Source of the DNA: Defluviicoccus sp. bin129
GTDB lineage: Bacteria; Pseudomonadota; Alphaproteobacteria; MPNO01
NCBI GenBank assembly: GCA_002239065.1
Contig: MPNO01000008.1
Span: forward strand, 53,633 to 117,632
Length of the DNA: 64,000 nt
Reading direction: 5' to 3'
Of this stretch, positions 36,416-45,497 are shown piece after piece; positions within the stretch are counted from its first letter, which is position 1; each line of letters starts with the position of its first letter. The translations under genes and the position numbers were made by a program. Below the pieces are notes generated by a model. The model searched no databases, was not told the DNA's origin, and saw only the letters and a list, made by a program, of their open reading frames with translations.

Positions 36416-37627
36416 TCAGCGGGCGACGGCCTTGGCGGCGTAGATCGAGACGATGCAGAGCAGGGTGAAGGCGCCCGAAAGCCAGAAGATCAAATCGGGC
36501 CTGCCGATATCGGCGACGTATCCGAAGATCGGCGGGCCGATGGCGGCGCCGACCGAGAACCCGGTGGTCACGAAGCCGAACACGGTGCCGATGGTGCCCG
36601 GCGGGCAGATCTTGCGCACCAGCAAATCGCGCGACGGGCTCATCAATCCGATGGTGACCGCGCTCCCCAGCATCGGGATTATCACGTATGCGAGCGGCAG
36701 CAGCTTGAGCGCGATGACGCCGAGAAAGGCGGCCGAGGCGACGAAGCAGAGCGCGGCGAGCCCCTCCTGATCGCGCACCCGGTCGGCGATCACGCCGCCG
36801 ATCAGCACGCCCACGGCGGCGGCGGCGAAATAGCCCGTGAGCTGCGCGTTGGCGGCGGCGAGCGAGGCGTCGTAGAGCTCGACCAGGGCGACGACCGCGA
36901 AGGCGTGGATGCCCGACGTCCCGGTGGCGAGCGCGGTGAAGAAGACGAGGAACAGGAGCACCGGCGGCGAGAGCAGGAACCGGACCCGGGCGCGCAGGCC
37001 CCGCGCGACCGCCTCCCCGCCGTCCCCGGGCGCGGCGCGGATCGCGCGGTCGTCCAGCGCCCCGCGGTAGAGCGCCGCGATTGCGGTGAACAGCAGGCCG
37101 ATCAGCCCCGATACCGAGACCGCGGCGGCCCAGTCGAGCACCGAGGCGAGCGCCAGCATCAGCGGCGGCGCCACCACCCAGCCGGCATAGCCGGCGAAGA
37201 TGTGGATGCCGAAGGCGCGGCCCTGGCGTTCGCCGTCGACCTGGGCGGCGAGGATCGCGTAATCGGCCGGGTGGAAGACGGCGACGCCGATCCCGGCGAC
37301 CAGCACCATCGCCATCAGCCCCCAATAGGTCGGGAACAGCGCGACCAGGGCGAACGGGGCTGCCTGCAGCACCAGCCCGGCAAACAGCACCGGCCTGCCG
37401 CCGATCCGGTCGACCAGGATGCCGGCCGGCAGCTGGGCGATGCCGGTGGAGACCGAGAAGACCGCGATCAGCAGGCCGAGATCGGTCCAGCTCACCCCGA
37501 GGTCTGCGCGGATCAGGGTGAACAGCGGCGGCAGCACCAGCATGTAGAGATGGCTGAACCCGTGGCCGATGGAGATCAGCCCGACCGATTTCAGCTCGGC
37601 CCGGGGGAGCGAGAGGACGCTGGCCAT
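36416..37627 (-). CDS. MFS transporter
   Basis: A 403-residue, 12-helix major facilitator (GHGFSHLYMLVLPPLFTLI at the first helix, AGILVDRIGGRPVLFAGL as the MFS loop motif, and MSPSRDLLVRKICPPGTIG). The SPSRDLLVR and GTVFGFV blocks recall the fosmidomycin-resistance/NarK-like group, but the substrate is unknown. It precedes nadC-phnN-phosphorylase on the same strand. A nucleobase, nicotinate or quinolinate link is possible only by position. Confidence 0.87.
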   Translation of the reverse strand: MASVLSLPRAELKSVGLISIGHGFSHLYMLVLPPLFTLIRADLGVSWTDLGLLIAVFSVSTGIAQLPAGILVDRIGGRPVLFAGLVLQAAPFALVALFPTYWGLMAMVLVAGIGVAVFHPADYAILAAQVDGERQGRAFGIHIFAGYAGWVVAPPLMLALASVLDWAAAVSVSGLIGLLFTAIAALYRGALDDRAIRAAPGDGGEAVARGLRARVRFLLSPPVLLFLVFFTALATGTSGIHAFAVVALVELYDASLAAANAQLTGYFAAAAVGVLIGGVIADRVRDQEGLAALCFVASAAFLGVIALKLLPLAYVIIPMLGSAVTIGLMSPSRDLLVRKICPPGTIGTVFGFVTTGFSVGAAIGPPIFGYVADIGRPDLIFWLSGAFTLLCIVSIYAAKAVAR

Positions 37628-37717
37628 CTACGCGCCTCCCGCTGCCGGGCACGCCCGGCACTCCAGCATCTCGATCGGCTCGGTGCGTCTATTGCGACGC
37701 CCTGCCCAGCCCCCCTT

Positions 37718-37765
37718 CGTCATTTGGACCGAAGCGCCGGAGGCGCGGCACCGGTCGAAATGACG
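37718..37765. repeat. REP-like palindrome
   Basis: CGTCATTTGGACCG (37718-37731) and CGGTCGAAATGACG (37752-37765) are inverted with one mismatch. Inside is GCGCC-GGA-GGCGC (37734-37746). Such GTCATTT-GACCGAAGC palindromes are typical of dispersed intergenic REP-type repeats. It lies between the MFS start and the end of ubiD-2. No other copy was seen in the window. Confidence 0.6.
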
Positions 37766-37835
37766 AGAGGGCGGAGCGCGGTCGGAAAGTCCAGACCGGA
37801 CACCGGTGGAACGAGTCCGGCCATGACGCGGCCCC

Positions 37836-39242
37836 TTAGCGCGGCATGCGCACCTGTTCGAGGATCCGGGCGATCTCGGGATCGCCCTTCCCCATCGGGT
37901 CGACGCGGCTCATCTTGGCGCGTTCCCCGGCCCGCCAGGTGGGCGGCTTGGTGGCGTCGATCGCCATCTTGCCGCCGATCCGCATCACCGTGTACTCGTC
38001 GCCGACTTCGGGGATCGACACGTCCAGCGGGTGCAGCCGCGACCCCGGCATGATGTGGACCATCTCGGCCGGGTTGGTGCGGCACGCGATCGCCCACAGC
38101 ACGTCCTCGGCGTTGTAGATGTCGACGTCTTCGTCGACCGCGATCGCCACCTTGACGTGCAAATTGGGCCCGGTCAGCGCCGACATCAGCACGTCGCGCG
38201 CCTGGCCGTCCCACTTGGCCTCCATCTGCACGATCATCATGAACTGCGATGCCCAGGGCGGGACAAAGATGTCCTTGATGTTGGTGTTGCCGTGGGTGTC
38301 GCGCAGCCGGTTGTAGTAGGTCGCCTCCATGGGCAGGGTGATCAGCGGCTGGTGATCGGTGAACCAGGTCGCCTGCATGTGGCGGAAGATCGGGTCGTCG
38401 CGGTGGGTGATGCCGGTGATCTGGTAGACTGGCGCCGGCCCCTCGGCGCCCGATCCGAAGGTGGTGAACTCGCCGAACGGCCCCTCCGGCACCCGGTCGT
38501 GGGGGTGGACCAGCCCCTCGATGACGATCTCGGCATGGGCCGGGACCTCGAGGTCGATGGTGTCGCATCTCACCATCTCGATGTCCTCGCCGAGGATGCC
38601 GGCGCCGTATTCGAGCTCGTCGAAATCCTCGTGCCGCCCCGACCAGTTGGACATGATCTCGTAGACCGGGTGCATGCCGATGGCGAACGCCATCGGCATC
38701 GGCTCGTCCTTGGCGACGTATTTGAGGTAATGCGCGTAGTTGTGCCGCGCCGCCATCCAGAAGGTCGCCTTCTGCGGGTCGTCGGTCAGCATCATGCGGA
38801 TGATGGATTCGTTGCGGATGCCGGTCTCGGGGTCCTTGGTGATGGTCAGCCCCGAGCCCAGATAGCGCCCGCCATCGCCCACCGAGTGCTGCGGGATGGG
38901 CAGCTTGTGGAGGTCGACCTCCTTGCCCAGCATCCGGTTTTCCTTGACCGGCCCGTCGGCCACCAACACCGACTTGCCGCGCTGGGTCGCCATGCGCTCG
39001 GCGAGATAGGGGCAGACCCCCTTGGGGTCGTCGAGCCCGAAGGCCGCGGCCTGGCCGTTGCGGTCCTTGATCAGGATGTCGGTGAGCCGCCAGCCGGGAT
39101 AGCCGGCGAGGTTGTGGAACATCAGCGGCCCGCTGCTCTCCGAGCAGAGATAGCCGACCTGCCGCACCGGATCGACCGGGTCGTGGATGTGCAGCATCCG
39201 GTTGTCGATCGATTCGAGAAACGTCCTCAGGCTGTGCGGCAT
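37836..39242 (-). CDS. UbiD family decarboxylase, second type
   Basis: A 468-residue UbiD-family protein starting MPHSLRTFLES. Family residues are Arg149 (SIIRMM) and Glu253/Glu258 in EGPFGE. The ATG at 39240-39242 has CTGGGAGCC upstream; the longer frame adds 74 residues without similarity. Overall it is closer to the phenolic acid/gallate type UbiD proteins than the copy at 31688, but the substrate is not assigned. No ubiX is linked. The start faces a cytochrome b gene across 220 bp. Confidence 0.9.
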   Translation of the reverse strand: MPHSLRTFLESIDNRMLHIHDPVDPVRQVGYLCSESSGPLMFHNLAGYPGWRLTDILIKDRNGQAAAFGLDDPKGVCPYLAERMATQRGKSVLVADGPVKENRMLGKEVDLHKLPIPQHSVGDGGRYLGSGLTITKDPETGIRNESIIRMMLTDDPQKATFWMAARHNYAHYLKYVAKDEPMPMAFAIGMHPVYEIMSNWSGRHEDFDELEYGAGILGEDIEMVRCDTIDLEVPAHAEIVIEGLVHPHDRVPEGPFGEFTTFGSGAEGPAPVYQITGITHRDDPIFRHMQATWFTDHQPLITLPMEATYYNRLRDTHGNTNIKDIFVPPWASQFMMIVQMEAKWDGQARDVLMSALTGPNLHVKVAIAVDEDVDIYNAEDVLWAIACRTNPAEMVHIMPGSRLHPLDVSIPEVGDEYTVMRIGGKMAIDATKPPTWRAGERAKMSRVDPMGKGDPEIARILEQVRMPR

Positions 39243-39441
39243 GGCAGGCTCCCAGCATGGATTGCGGCCGGATTCGTTTGTAGACGAACGACCTTGCGCG
39301 CACAATCTCGCGGCGCGCCGGGCGCTGTAACACGTTGTTACATACTCCCGCCGGTCCTGAAACATGCTGGCAAAGAAGCGCCCGCAGGGTGGCCGCATCG
39401 TGGTCGGAGGGCGGCGGCGCAGGCCCGACGACCCGTCCGGT

Positions 39442-39479
39442 TCGGTAACGAGAGTTCTCGCCATGTCGGTAACGAGAGT
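39442..39479 (+). repeat. Tandem 24-bp duplication at a gene start
   Basis: TCGGTAACGAGAGT occurs at 39442-39455 and again at 39466-39479, exactly 24 bases (8 codons) apart and spanning the ATG at 39463. In frame this reads SVTRVLAMSVTRV, so the second copy starts the cytochrome b gene. It may be a recent slippage duplication that moved or duplicated the start. Confidence 0.6.
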
Positions 39480-39963
39480 CGGCTACTCCGGGGCGCAGAT
39501 CGCGCTTCACTGGATCATCGCGGTGCTGGTGATCCAGCAATTCGTCCTGCACGACGGCATCGTCGCGGCCTACGCGGCCGGGCGAGGCGACGGCGCGGCA
39601 ACCGAGTCCGAGCTGTTCCTGGCCGATATTCACGTCGCGTCGGGCATCGCGATCTTCACCCTCGCCCTGCTGCGCGTGGTCCTGCGCCTGCGGCGCGGCG
39701 TTCCACCGCCGCCGCAGGACGAACACCCGGCGCTGCGGCTGGCCGCCCGGGCGACCCATTTCGCGCTTTACGCCATCATCCTGCTGATGCCGGTGACCGG
39801 CGGCCTCGCCTGGTTCGGCGGCGTCGAGGCGATGGCGGACGTGCACAGCGCGGCCAAAATGGCGATCCTCGCCCTGGTGCTGCTGCACATCGCCGGCGCC
39901 CTTTATCAACACTTCATCGTGAAGACCGACGTGCTGCGCCGGATGCTTCGGCCCGAACGGTGA
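39463..39963 (+). CDS. Cytochrome b561-family membrane protein
   Basis: A 166-residue protein with four hydrophobic helices (about residues 12-30, 50-68, 86-106 and 118-142) and His residues in the helices: ALHWIIA, ADIHVASGI, ATHFALYAIIL and LLHIAGALYQHF. This is the b561/Ni-hydrogenase type diheme cytochrome b that passes electrons to or from quinone in the inner membrane. The start is the ATG at 39463. An upstream in-frame ATG at 39364 would add 33 residues rich in Arg and Gly. A short duplication sits across the start. Confidence 0.85.
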   Translation: MSVTRVGYSGAQIALHWIIAVLVIQQFVLHDGIVAAYAAGRGDGAATESELFLADIHVASGIAIFTLALLRVVLRLRRGVPPPPQDEHPALRLAARATHFALYAIILLMPVTGGLAWFGGVEAMADVHSAAKMAILALVLLHIAGALYQHFIVKTDVLRRMLRPER

Positions 39964-40058
39964 GACAGTTGGCCCCCGGATCCGCCCGGCGGCCCGCTCT
40001 TTCTGAACAGGGAGCCGGCCCCCATATAAGCCGCTGACGCCACCGATCGGAGGACCGC

Positions 40059-42341
40059 ATGCCGCCCCGTTCACGCTCCGCCGCCGCCGGGCTCGCCATC
40101 GCCGCGGCGGGGCTCGTGCTCTCGGCCTGCGCGCTGCTCGCGCCGCTGCCCAAGCCGCGCGACGTGGCCGAACGGCTGGAGGCGTTCCCCACGCGCGGCC
40201 TGCCGCTCGAGGGGCGGGTGACGGTCTACTGGAGCGAACGGCAGGTTCCCTTCATCGAGGCGGAGAGCGACGGCGACGCGGCGTTCGCGCTCGGCCTCGT
40301 GCACGCGCATCTGCGGCTCGGACAGATGGCGACGGCGCGCATGCTGGCGCGCGGCCGGCTGTCCGAGATGATCGGCCCGCTCGGCATCGATATCGACCGC
40401 GGGCTCCGCACCCTCTCCTACGGCCGCGCCGCCGCCGAGATCGAGCGCGGCATGGACGAGGCCGCGCTCGACTGGGTTCGCCGCTTCGTGGACGGCATCA
40501 ACCACTACCAGGACGGCGCTGCCGAGCTGCCGCACGATTTCCGCGTCCTCGGCCTCGAGCGCGAGCCCTGGACGGTCGGCGACGTGCTGGCCATCGGCCG
40601 CCTCGCCGGCACCGACGTGAACTGGCTGGTCTGGGCCGATTTGCTGAAGCTGCGCGCGCGGGATGACTGGCCCGAGCTCTGGGCGCGGCTGGTGAAGCGG
40701 GGGAAGACGTCGTTCGCCAGTTTCGACGGCGGCGCGCGAACCGCCGCCATGCAGCGATTGCTGGGCGGAACCTCCAAATCGGGCAGCAACAGCGTCGCCG
40801 TTTCGGGGCGCCGCAGCGCGACCGGCGGCGCGCTCATCGCCAACGACCCCCATCTCGGTATCGTCATCCCCAATCTCTGGCTGATCGCGGGCGTCAAATC
40901 CCCCTCCTATCACGCGGTCGGGCTGATGGGGCCGGGGCTGCCCGTCTTCGCCATCGGCCGCAACCCGCATATCGCCTGGGGCGGCACCAACATGCGCGCC
41001 GCCTCCAGCGATCTCTACGATGTCGGCGACCTGCCGCGATCGGAGATCGCCGAACGGCGCGAGCGCATCGGCGTGCGCTGGTGGTTCGACAGCGAGGCGG
41101 TCGTCCACGAGACAGGCTGGGGGCCGATCGTGACCGACACGCCGTTGCTCGCGGATCTCGACCTGCCACCGCTCGCCCTGAAATGGACCGGCCACGGGGC
41201 GAGCGACGAGATCGGCGCCATGCTGGCGGTAAGCCGGGCGCGGAGCTTCCCGGAGTTCCGCGCCGCCTTCGACCGCTTCGCGGTGCCGGGGCAGAACATG
41301 CTGTTCGCGGACACCGGCGGGAATATCGGCCAGGTGATGGCGGTCCGGTTGCCTGCGCGAAGCGGCGCGCCGGCCGACATTTTCCTCGACCGGGAGACGC
41401 ATGACGCCGCCTGGGGCGCGATGCGCTCAGGCGCGGATCTTCCCTTTGGCCTCAACCCGGAGCGGGGCTTCCTGGTCTCGGCCAACAACCGGCCGGCGGA
41501 GACGGACGTGCCGGTGAGCTTCTTCTTCTCCCCCGACGACCGGGTGCGCCGCCTGACCGCGCTGGTCGAGCGCGAAGCGACGGTGGATGTCGCGGCCCTG
41601 AAGGCGCTGCAGCGGGACGTCTACATGGCGTCCTCGGCGAAGCTGCGCGATCTGTTCGTCGCCAGGCTGGATGCGCTGGAGATGACGGCGGCGGCCGACG
41701 CCGCGGGCGCCGAGGCGATCGGCCGCCTGCGCAATTGGGACGGCCAGTACCGGCGCGACTCGCTGGGCGCGGTCGCCTTCGAGCAGTTCCGAACCGGCTT
41801 CGTCTCGCGCTTCTACGCGCTGCTCTACGGCGAGGAGCACGGCAAATCGTTCGCCTCGATGCGCCGGGGCACGACGCTGCTCGAAGAGGACATCGCCGCG
41901 GCCGACGAGGAGACGCTGCGCGAAGCGCTCGCCGCCGGGCTGCGCGTGGCCGCCGAGGGTCTCAACAGCTTCGCCGGCTGGGGCGACATGCACCGCCTCG
42001 GCCTCGCCCATCCGCTGTCGCGCATCCCGCTGATCGGCGGGCGCTACCGCTTCGCCGAGGCGGGCGTCGGCGGGAGCTCGGAGACCGTGATGAAGACCGC
42101 GCACAACACCACCGCCGAGCGCCACGGCGTGACCTACGGGTCCAACGCGCGCCACATCTCCGACATGTCCGACCCGGACGCGAACTGGTTCGTCCTTCTC
42201 GGCGGGCAGGACGGGTGGTTCAACTCGTCGACGATGATGGACCAGTGGGCGCTGTGGCGCAGCGGCGACTACGTCCGCGTGCCGCTCACGCCGTCCGAAG
42301 TGCGCGCGACCTTCCCGCACGCGCTGGCGCTGGAGAACTGA
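40059..42341 (+). CDS. Penicillin acylase family protein (N-acyl amidohydrolase), lipoprotein
   Basis: A 760-residue N-terminal-nucleophile hydrolase. The first 22 residues are a lipoprotein signal with lipobox LSAC, placing it on a periplasmic membrane face. The precursor would self-cleave before Ser243 in KSGSNSVAVSG, giving an alpha (about 220) and a beta (about 518) chain. ANDPHLGI and the late YGSNARHISDM block are typical of the family. Members hydrolyse amide bonds of penicillins, N-acyl-homoserine lactones or other N-acyl compounds. The GH3 gene follows 18 bp downstream. Confidence 0.9.
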   Translation: MPPRSRSAAAGLAIAAAGLVLSACALLAPLPKPRDVAERLEAFPTRGLPLEGRVTVYWSERQVPFIEAESDGDAAFALGLVHAHLRLGQMATARMLARGRLSEMIGPLGIDIDRGLRTLSYGRAAAEIERGMDEAALDWVRRFVDGINHYQDGAAELPHDFRVLGLEREPWTVGDVLAIGRLAGTDVNWLVWADLLKLRARDDWPELWARLVKRGKTSFASFDGGARTAAMQRLLGGTSKSGSNSVAVSGRRSATGGALIANDPHLGIVIPNLWLIAGVKSPSYHAVGLMGPGLPVFAIGRNPHIAWGGTNMRAASSDLYDVGDLPRSEIAERRERIGVRWWFDSEAVVHETGWGPIVTDTPLLADLDLPPLALKWTGHGASDEIGAMLAVSRARSFPEFRAAFDRFAVPGQNMLFADTGGNIGQVMAVRLPARSGAPADIFLDRETHDAAWGAMRSGADLPFGLNPERGFLVSANNRPAETDVPVSFFFSPDDRVRRLTALVEREATVDVAALKALQRDVYMASSAKLRDLFVARLDALEMTAAADAAGAEAIGRLRNWDGQYRRDSLGAVAFEQFRTGFVSRFYALLYGEEHGKSFASMRRGTTLLEEDIAAADEETLREALAAGLRVAAEGLNSFAGWGDMHRLGLAHPLSRIPLIGGRYRFAEAGVGGSSETVMKTAHNTTAERHGVTYGSNARHISDMSDPDANWFVLLGGQDGWFNSSTMMDQWALWRSGDYVRVPLTPSEVRATFPHALALEN

Positions 42342-42359
42342 CCCGGGGGCGCGGGGACC

Positions 42360-43904
42360 ATGTACGACGCGACCTGGCTTCTCCGCCTCTACGCCCGGAA
42401 GCGCATCCGGCATCTGGCGCGGATGGACCCGCGCGAGGCCCAGCGCGCCGTGCTCGCGTCCCTGATCCGGCGCGCGCGGGGCACGAAGTTCGGGCGCGAC
42501 CACGGGTTCTCCCCCGCCTGGTCGCTCGACGACTACCGTTCGCGGGTTTCGCTCCGGGATTACGATGCGTTCTGGGACGCCTATTGGCGCCAGCCCTTCC
42601 CCCTTCTCGACGATTGCACCTGGCCGGGACGCATCCCGTGGTTCGCGGTGTCGTCGGGAACCGCGACCGGGAGCACGAAATACATTCCGGTGAGCCGGGA
42701 GATGCGCCGGTCCAACGTCCGCGCGGGCGCCGATTTGCTGGCCTTCCACCTGGCCAACCGGCCGGACAGCCGGCTGCTCGCCGGGCGCGTCTTCATGCTG
42801 GGCGGTTCGACCGGGCTGGAGCGCCGCGCGCGGGGCGTTTACAGCGGCGATCTCAGCGGCATCGCGGCGGCGACCATGGCGGGCTGGGCGAGGCTGCGCT
42901 ATTTCCCGCCGCGCGATATCGAGAGCATCGCCGACTGGGAGGAGAAAATCGAGCGCTTCGCCGAACGCTCGCTGGATACGGAGATCGCCGCCGTCGCCGG
43001 CACGCCGAGCTGGCTGCTGATCTTCTTCGAGCGCCTGGCCGGGATCGCCGGGGGGAAGCGGATCGCCGACATCTACCCCGGGCTCGAGATGCTGTCGCAT
43101 GGCGGCGTCGCCTGGGCGCCCTATTGCGACCGCTTCGCCGCCCTGCTCGAAGGCAGCCATGCGGAGACCCGCGAGGTCTATGCGGCGAGCGAGGGGTTCT
43201 TCGCCAACGCGGACCGCGCGGATGGCGAGGGTCTCCGCCTCCAGCTCGATAGCGGGATCTTTTACGAGTTCGTTCCCCTCGACGAGCTCGGCAGCGCGAA
43301 CCCTGACTGCCGCTGGGTCGGCGATGCCGAGCCCGGCGTCAACTACGCGCTCGCGGTGACCACCTGCGCCGGGCTCTGGCGTTACCTCGTCGGCGACACG
43401 GTCACCCTGGTCGAGCGCGACCCGCCGCGCGTGCTCGTCACCGGGCGGACGAGCTACATGCTGTCGGCCTTCGGCGAGCACGTGATCGGGGTCGAGGTCG
43501 AGGGCGCCGTGGCCGAGGCCGCGCGGGCGATCGGCGCGACGGTCACCGACTTCGCCGCCGGGAGCGTGTTTCCCGAGGAAGGCGGCGCGCGCGGCGGGCA
43601 TCTCTACATCGTCGAGTTCGGGACGCGGGTCGATGAGAGCGGATCGGACCGCGCGCGTTTCGCCGAACGGCTCGACGCGGCGCTGTGCCGCCTCAACGAC
43701 GACTACGCCGCCCACCGGGCGGGCGGCTACGGCATGGACGCCGCGCAAGTGTGCGTCCTCCCCGCCGGCGGGTTCGCCGCGTGGATGAAGAGCCGCGGCA
43801 AGCTCGGCGGCCAGAACAAGGTGCCCCGCATCGTCAACGACCGGGAGCTCTTCGCCGCCCTGCGCAGCTTCGCCGACAGCTACGGCAAGACGGAGAGCGC
43901 GTAG
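42360..43904 (+). CDS. GH3 auxin-responsive promoter family acyl-adenylating enzyme
   Basis: A 514-residue GH3-superfamily protein. ATP/adenylation motifs are the SSGTATGSTKYIPVS block at about residue 98-112, AASEG near residue 278, and LWRYLVGDTV near residue 340. In plants, GH3 enzymes adenylate auxin or jasmonate and join it to amino acids. Bacterial relatives are poorly characterised apart from a few amide synthetases. No carrier protein domain is attached. It follows a periplasmic amidohydrolase gene of opposite chemistry (18 bp). Confidence 0.9.
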   Translation: MYDATWLLRLYARKRIRHLARMDPREAQRAVLASLIRRARGTKFGRDHGFSPAWSLDDYRSRVSLRDYDAFWDAYWRQPFPLLDDCTWPGRIPWFAVSSGTATGSTKYIPVSREMRRSNVRAGADLLAFHLANRPDSRLLAGRVFMLGGSTGLERRARGVYSGDLSGIAAATMAGWARLRYFPPRDIESIADWEEKIERFAERSLDTEIAAVAGTPSWLLIFFERLAGIAGGKRIADIYPGLEMLSHGGVAWAPYCDRFAALLEGSHAETREVYAASEGFFANADRADGEGLRLQLDSGIFYEFVPLDELGSANPDCRWVGDAEPGVNYALAVTTCAGLWRYLVGDTVTLVERDPPRVLVTGRTSYMLSAFGEHVIGVEVEGAVAEAARAIGATVTDFAAGSVFPEEGGARGGHLYIVEFGTRVDESGSDRARFAERLDAALCRLNDDYAAHRAGGYGMDAAQVCVLPAGGFAAWMKSRGKLGGQNKVPRIVNDRELFAALRSFADSYGKTESA

Positions 43905-43938
43905 TCTCGCGTTCGAGCCCGGCGCGGACCCGGCGCCG

Positions 43939-44064
43939 TCCCACTGTAGCGTAGTGGGAGTGGTCCCATGCAAGACCGGCGCAGTATCCCACGGTTTGTC
44001 GCGTCGTTATGGGAAATATCCCACTTCTTGCCGTGTGACTGTAGATGGGAAATTCCGTTTGACA
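43939..44064. promoter_or_regulatory. Cluster of TGGGA/TCCCA inverted repeats and possible promoter
   Basis: TCCCACT at 43939-43945 pairs with AGTGGGA at 43953-43959. The palindrome TGGGA-AATA-TCCCA lies at 44010-44023. Related half-sites are at 43964-43969 (TCCCAT), 43987-43992 (TCCCAC) and 44046-44050 (TGGGA). TTGACA at 44059-44064 is a good -35 box, but no matching -10 is clear. The following gene begins with a helix-turn-helix, so autoregulation at these sites is possible. The first pair also looks like a weak hairpin after the GH3 stop. Confidence 0.45.
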
Positions 44065-44119
44065 GGGGTTTCCGGCCGCGATACCGAAGTCCGACGCCAT
44101 CGAGTATGGAGGCCGGATC

Positions 44120-45493
44120 TTGGACGTCCGCGACGATCTGGTCGGCGAGATCGAGAGCTATTGCCGCGACGCCGGTATCGCCGAGACGACGTTCGGGCGG
44201 ATCGTCGTCAATGACGGCAAGTTCGTCGGCCGGCTGCGCGGCGGCAGGCGGGTGACCACCGCCACGGTGGACAAGGTGCGCCGCTTCCTCGAAGACAACG
44301 GCAGGGCGCCCGGCAAGCCCGAACCGGCGCCGCGCCCGCAACCCGCCGAGCCCGCGCCCGAGGCCGGCCCCCGCACGCCCTTCCGGTTCTACGACAACCG
44401 CCAGAAATACCTCGCCTTCGTCAACACCTGCTCGGAGAAGTGGGTAGTCGCCGAGCGCGCCGGCATGGAGCTCGCCCATGTCCACCCCCAGCCGCCGGCG
44501 CTCCGCGTGTTCGACGCCGGCATGGGCGACGGCACGGTGCTGACCGGGGTGATGCGCCAGATGCACCGGCGCTTCCGCACGCTGCCCTTCTACATCGTCG
44601 GCAAGGAGATCAGCCTCGAGGATGTGCGCCTCGGGCTCGAACGCATGCCCGACCGGTTCCACGAACACCCGGCGACGGTGCTGGTGCTGACCAACCTCTA
44701 CTACACCGAGGCGCCCTGGCTGATGCCGCGCTCGATGGAGGCGGCGGCGGCGCTCAACTGGATCGAGGTGGCGCTGGAGGGCGATTCCTCGCACGAGTTC
44801 CACGAACAGATCGCCGGCCTCCAGCCCCGGCTCGCCGAGACCTGGCAGGTCAGGCCGTCGGAAAAGACCGGCAACCCGCTCTATGTCCGGCCCTCGGTGC
44901 TGGTGGTCTATCGCGAGGACCACAAGTTCCTGCTCGACCGGGTGATCCCGCGCCCGGGCGCGGTGAAGGCGGGATACGACCTGGTGATCGCCTCGCAGCC
45001 CTACCGCGCGCGCATGCCGGTCTCGTTCAAGGCGCAGAAGGTGCTCGCCCCGCTCGCCCGCAGCCTCGCCCCCGGCGGGCGGCTTCTGGGCATCCACTCC
45101 CGCGGCGGCGATCCCGGGCTCGACATCGTCCGCAAGGTATGGCCGGGCGAGGACCCGTTCCGCACCAACCGGCACGAGCTCCTCAAGGCGCTCAAGGAAG
45201 CGCTCGGGCGCGACGGCCGCGACCTCAACTTCAACGCCTATTCCGACAAGCGGTCGATCTTCCGCTACGACATGCACACCTTGCCGAGCGAGGTCGGCGG
45301 GCGGAGCATCGGCACCTCCACCCTGTTCGCCGCCTGGAACGCCGCCATATACGTCGCCCAGATCGAGGACGAACGCCTCGAGGACGTGATCGCCGAGGGC
45401 GGCTATCTCGACGCGACCCGGGAGGTGCTGAACCGGCATGGCGGGCTGTGGTTCTTCGACGAGTCCTATGTCGTCTCCCGGCGGAGGGGGTGA
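44120..45493 (+). CDS. HTH domain fused to class I SAM-dependent methyltransferase
   Basis: A 457-residue two-part protein. Residues 1-60 form a small helix-turn-helix region (GIAETTFGRIVVNDGKFVGR, then VTTATVDKVRRFLED), followed by a Pro-rich linker (residues 64-90). From about 120 is a Rossmann methyltransferase: RVFDAGMGDGTVLTG is SAM motif I and LAPGGRLLGIHSRGG motif V-VI. The start is TTG at 44120 with GGAGG 8 bases upstream; no ATG fits the frame. Target unknown. The MetF-like gene follows after 4 bp. Confidence 0.8.
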   Translation: MDVRDDLVGEIESYCRDAGIAETTFGRIVVNDGKFVGRLRGGRRVTTATVDKVRRFLEDNGRAPGKPEPAPRPQPAEPAPEAGPRTPFRFYDNRQKYLAFVNTCSEKWVVAERAGMELAHVHPQPPALRVFDAGMGDGTVLTGVMRQMHRRFRTLPFYIVGKEISLEDVRLGLERMPDRFHEHPATVLVLTNLYYTEAPWLMPRSMEAAAALNWIEVALEGDSSHEFHEQIAGLQPRLAETWQVRPSEKTGNPLYVRPSVLVVYREDHKFLLDRVIPRPGAVKAGYDLVIASQPYRARMPVSFKAQKVLAPLARSLAPGGRLLGIHSRGGDPGLDIVRKVWPGEDPFRTNRHELLKALKEALGRDGRDLNFNAYSDKRSIFRYDMHTLPSEVGGRSIGTSTLFAAWNAAIYVAQIEDERLEDVIAEGGYLDATREVLNRHGGLWFFDESYVVSRRRG

Positions 45494-45497
45494 AGCG

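Noticed and set aside
35417..38053. 878-codon rightward open frame
   Set aside because: It is antisense to nadC and the MFS gene, and it is rich in repeated Asp/Arg/Gly with no domain.
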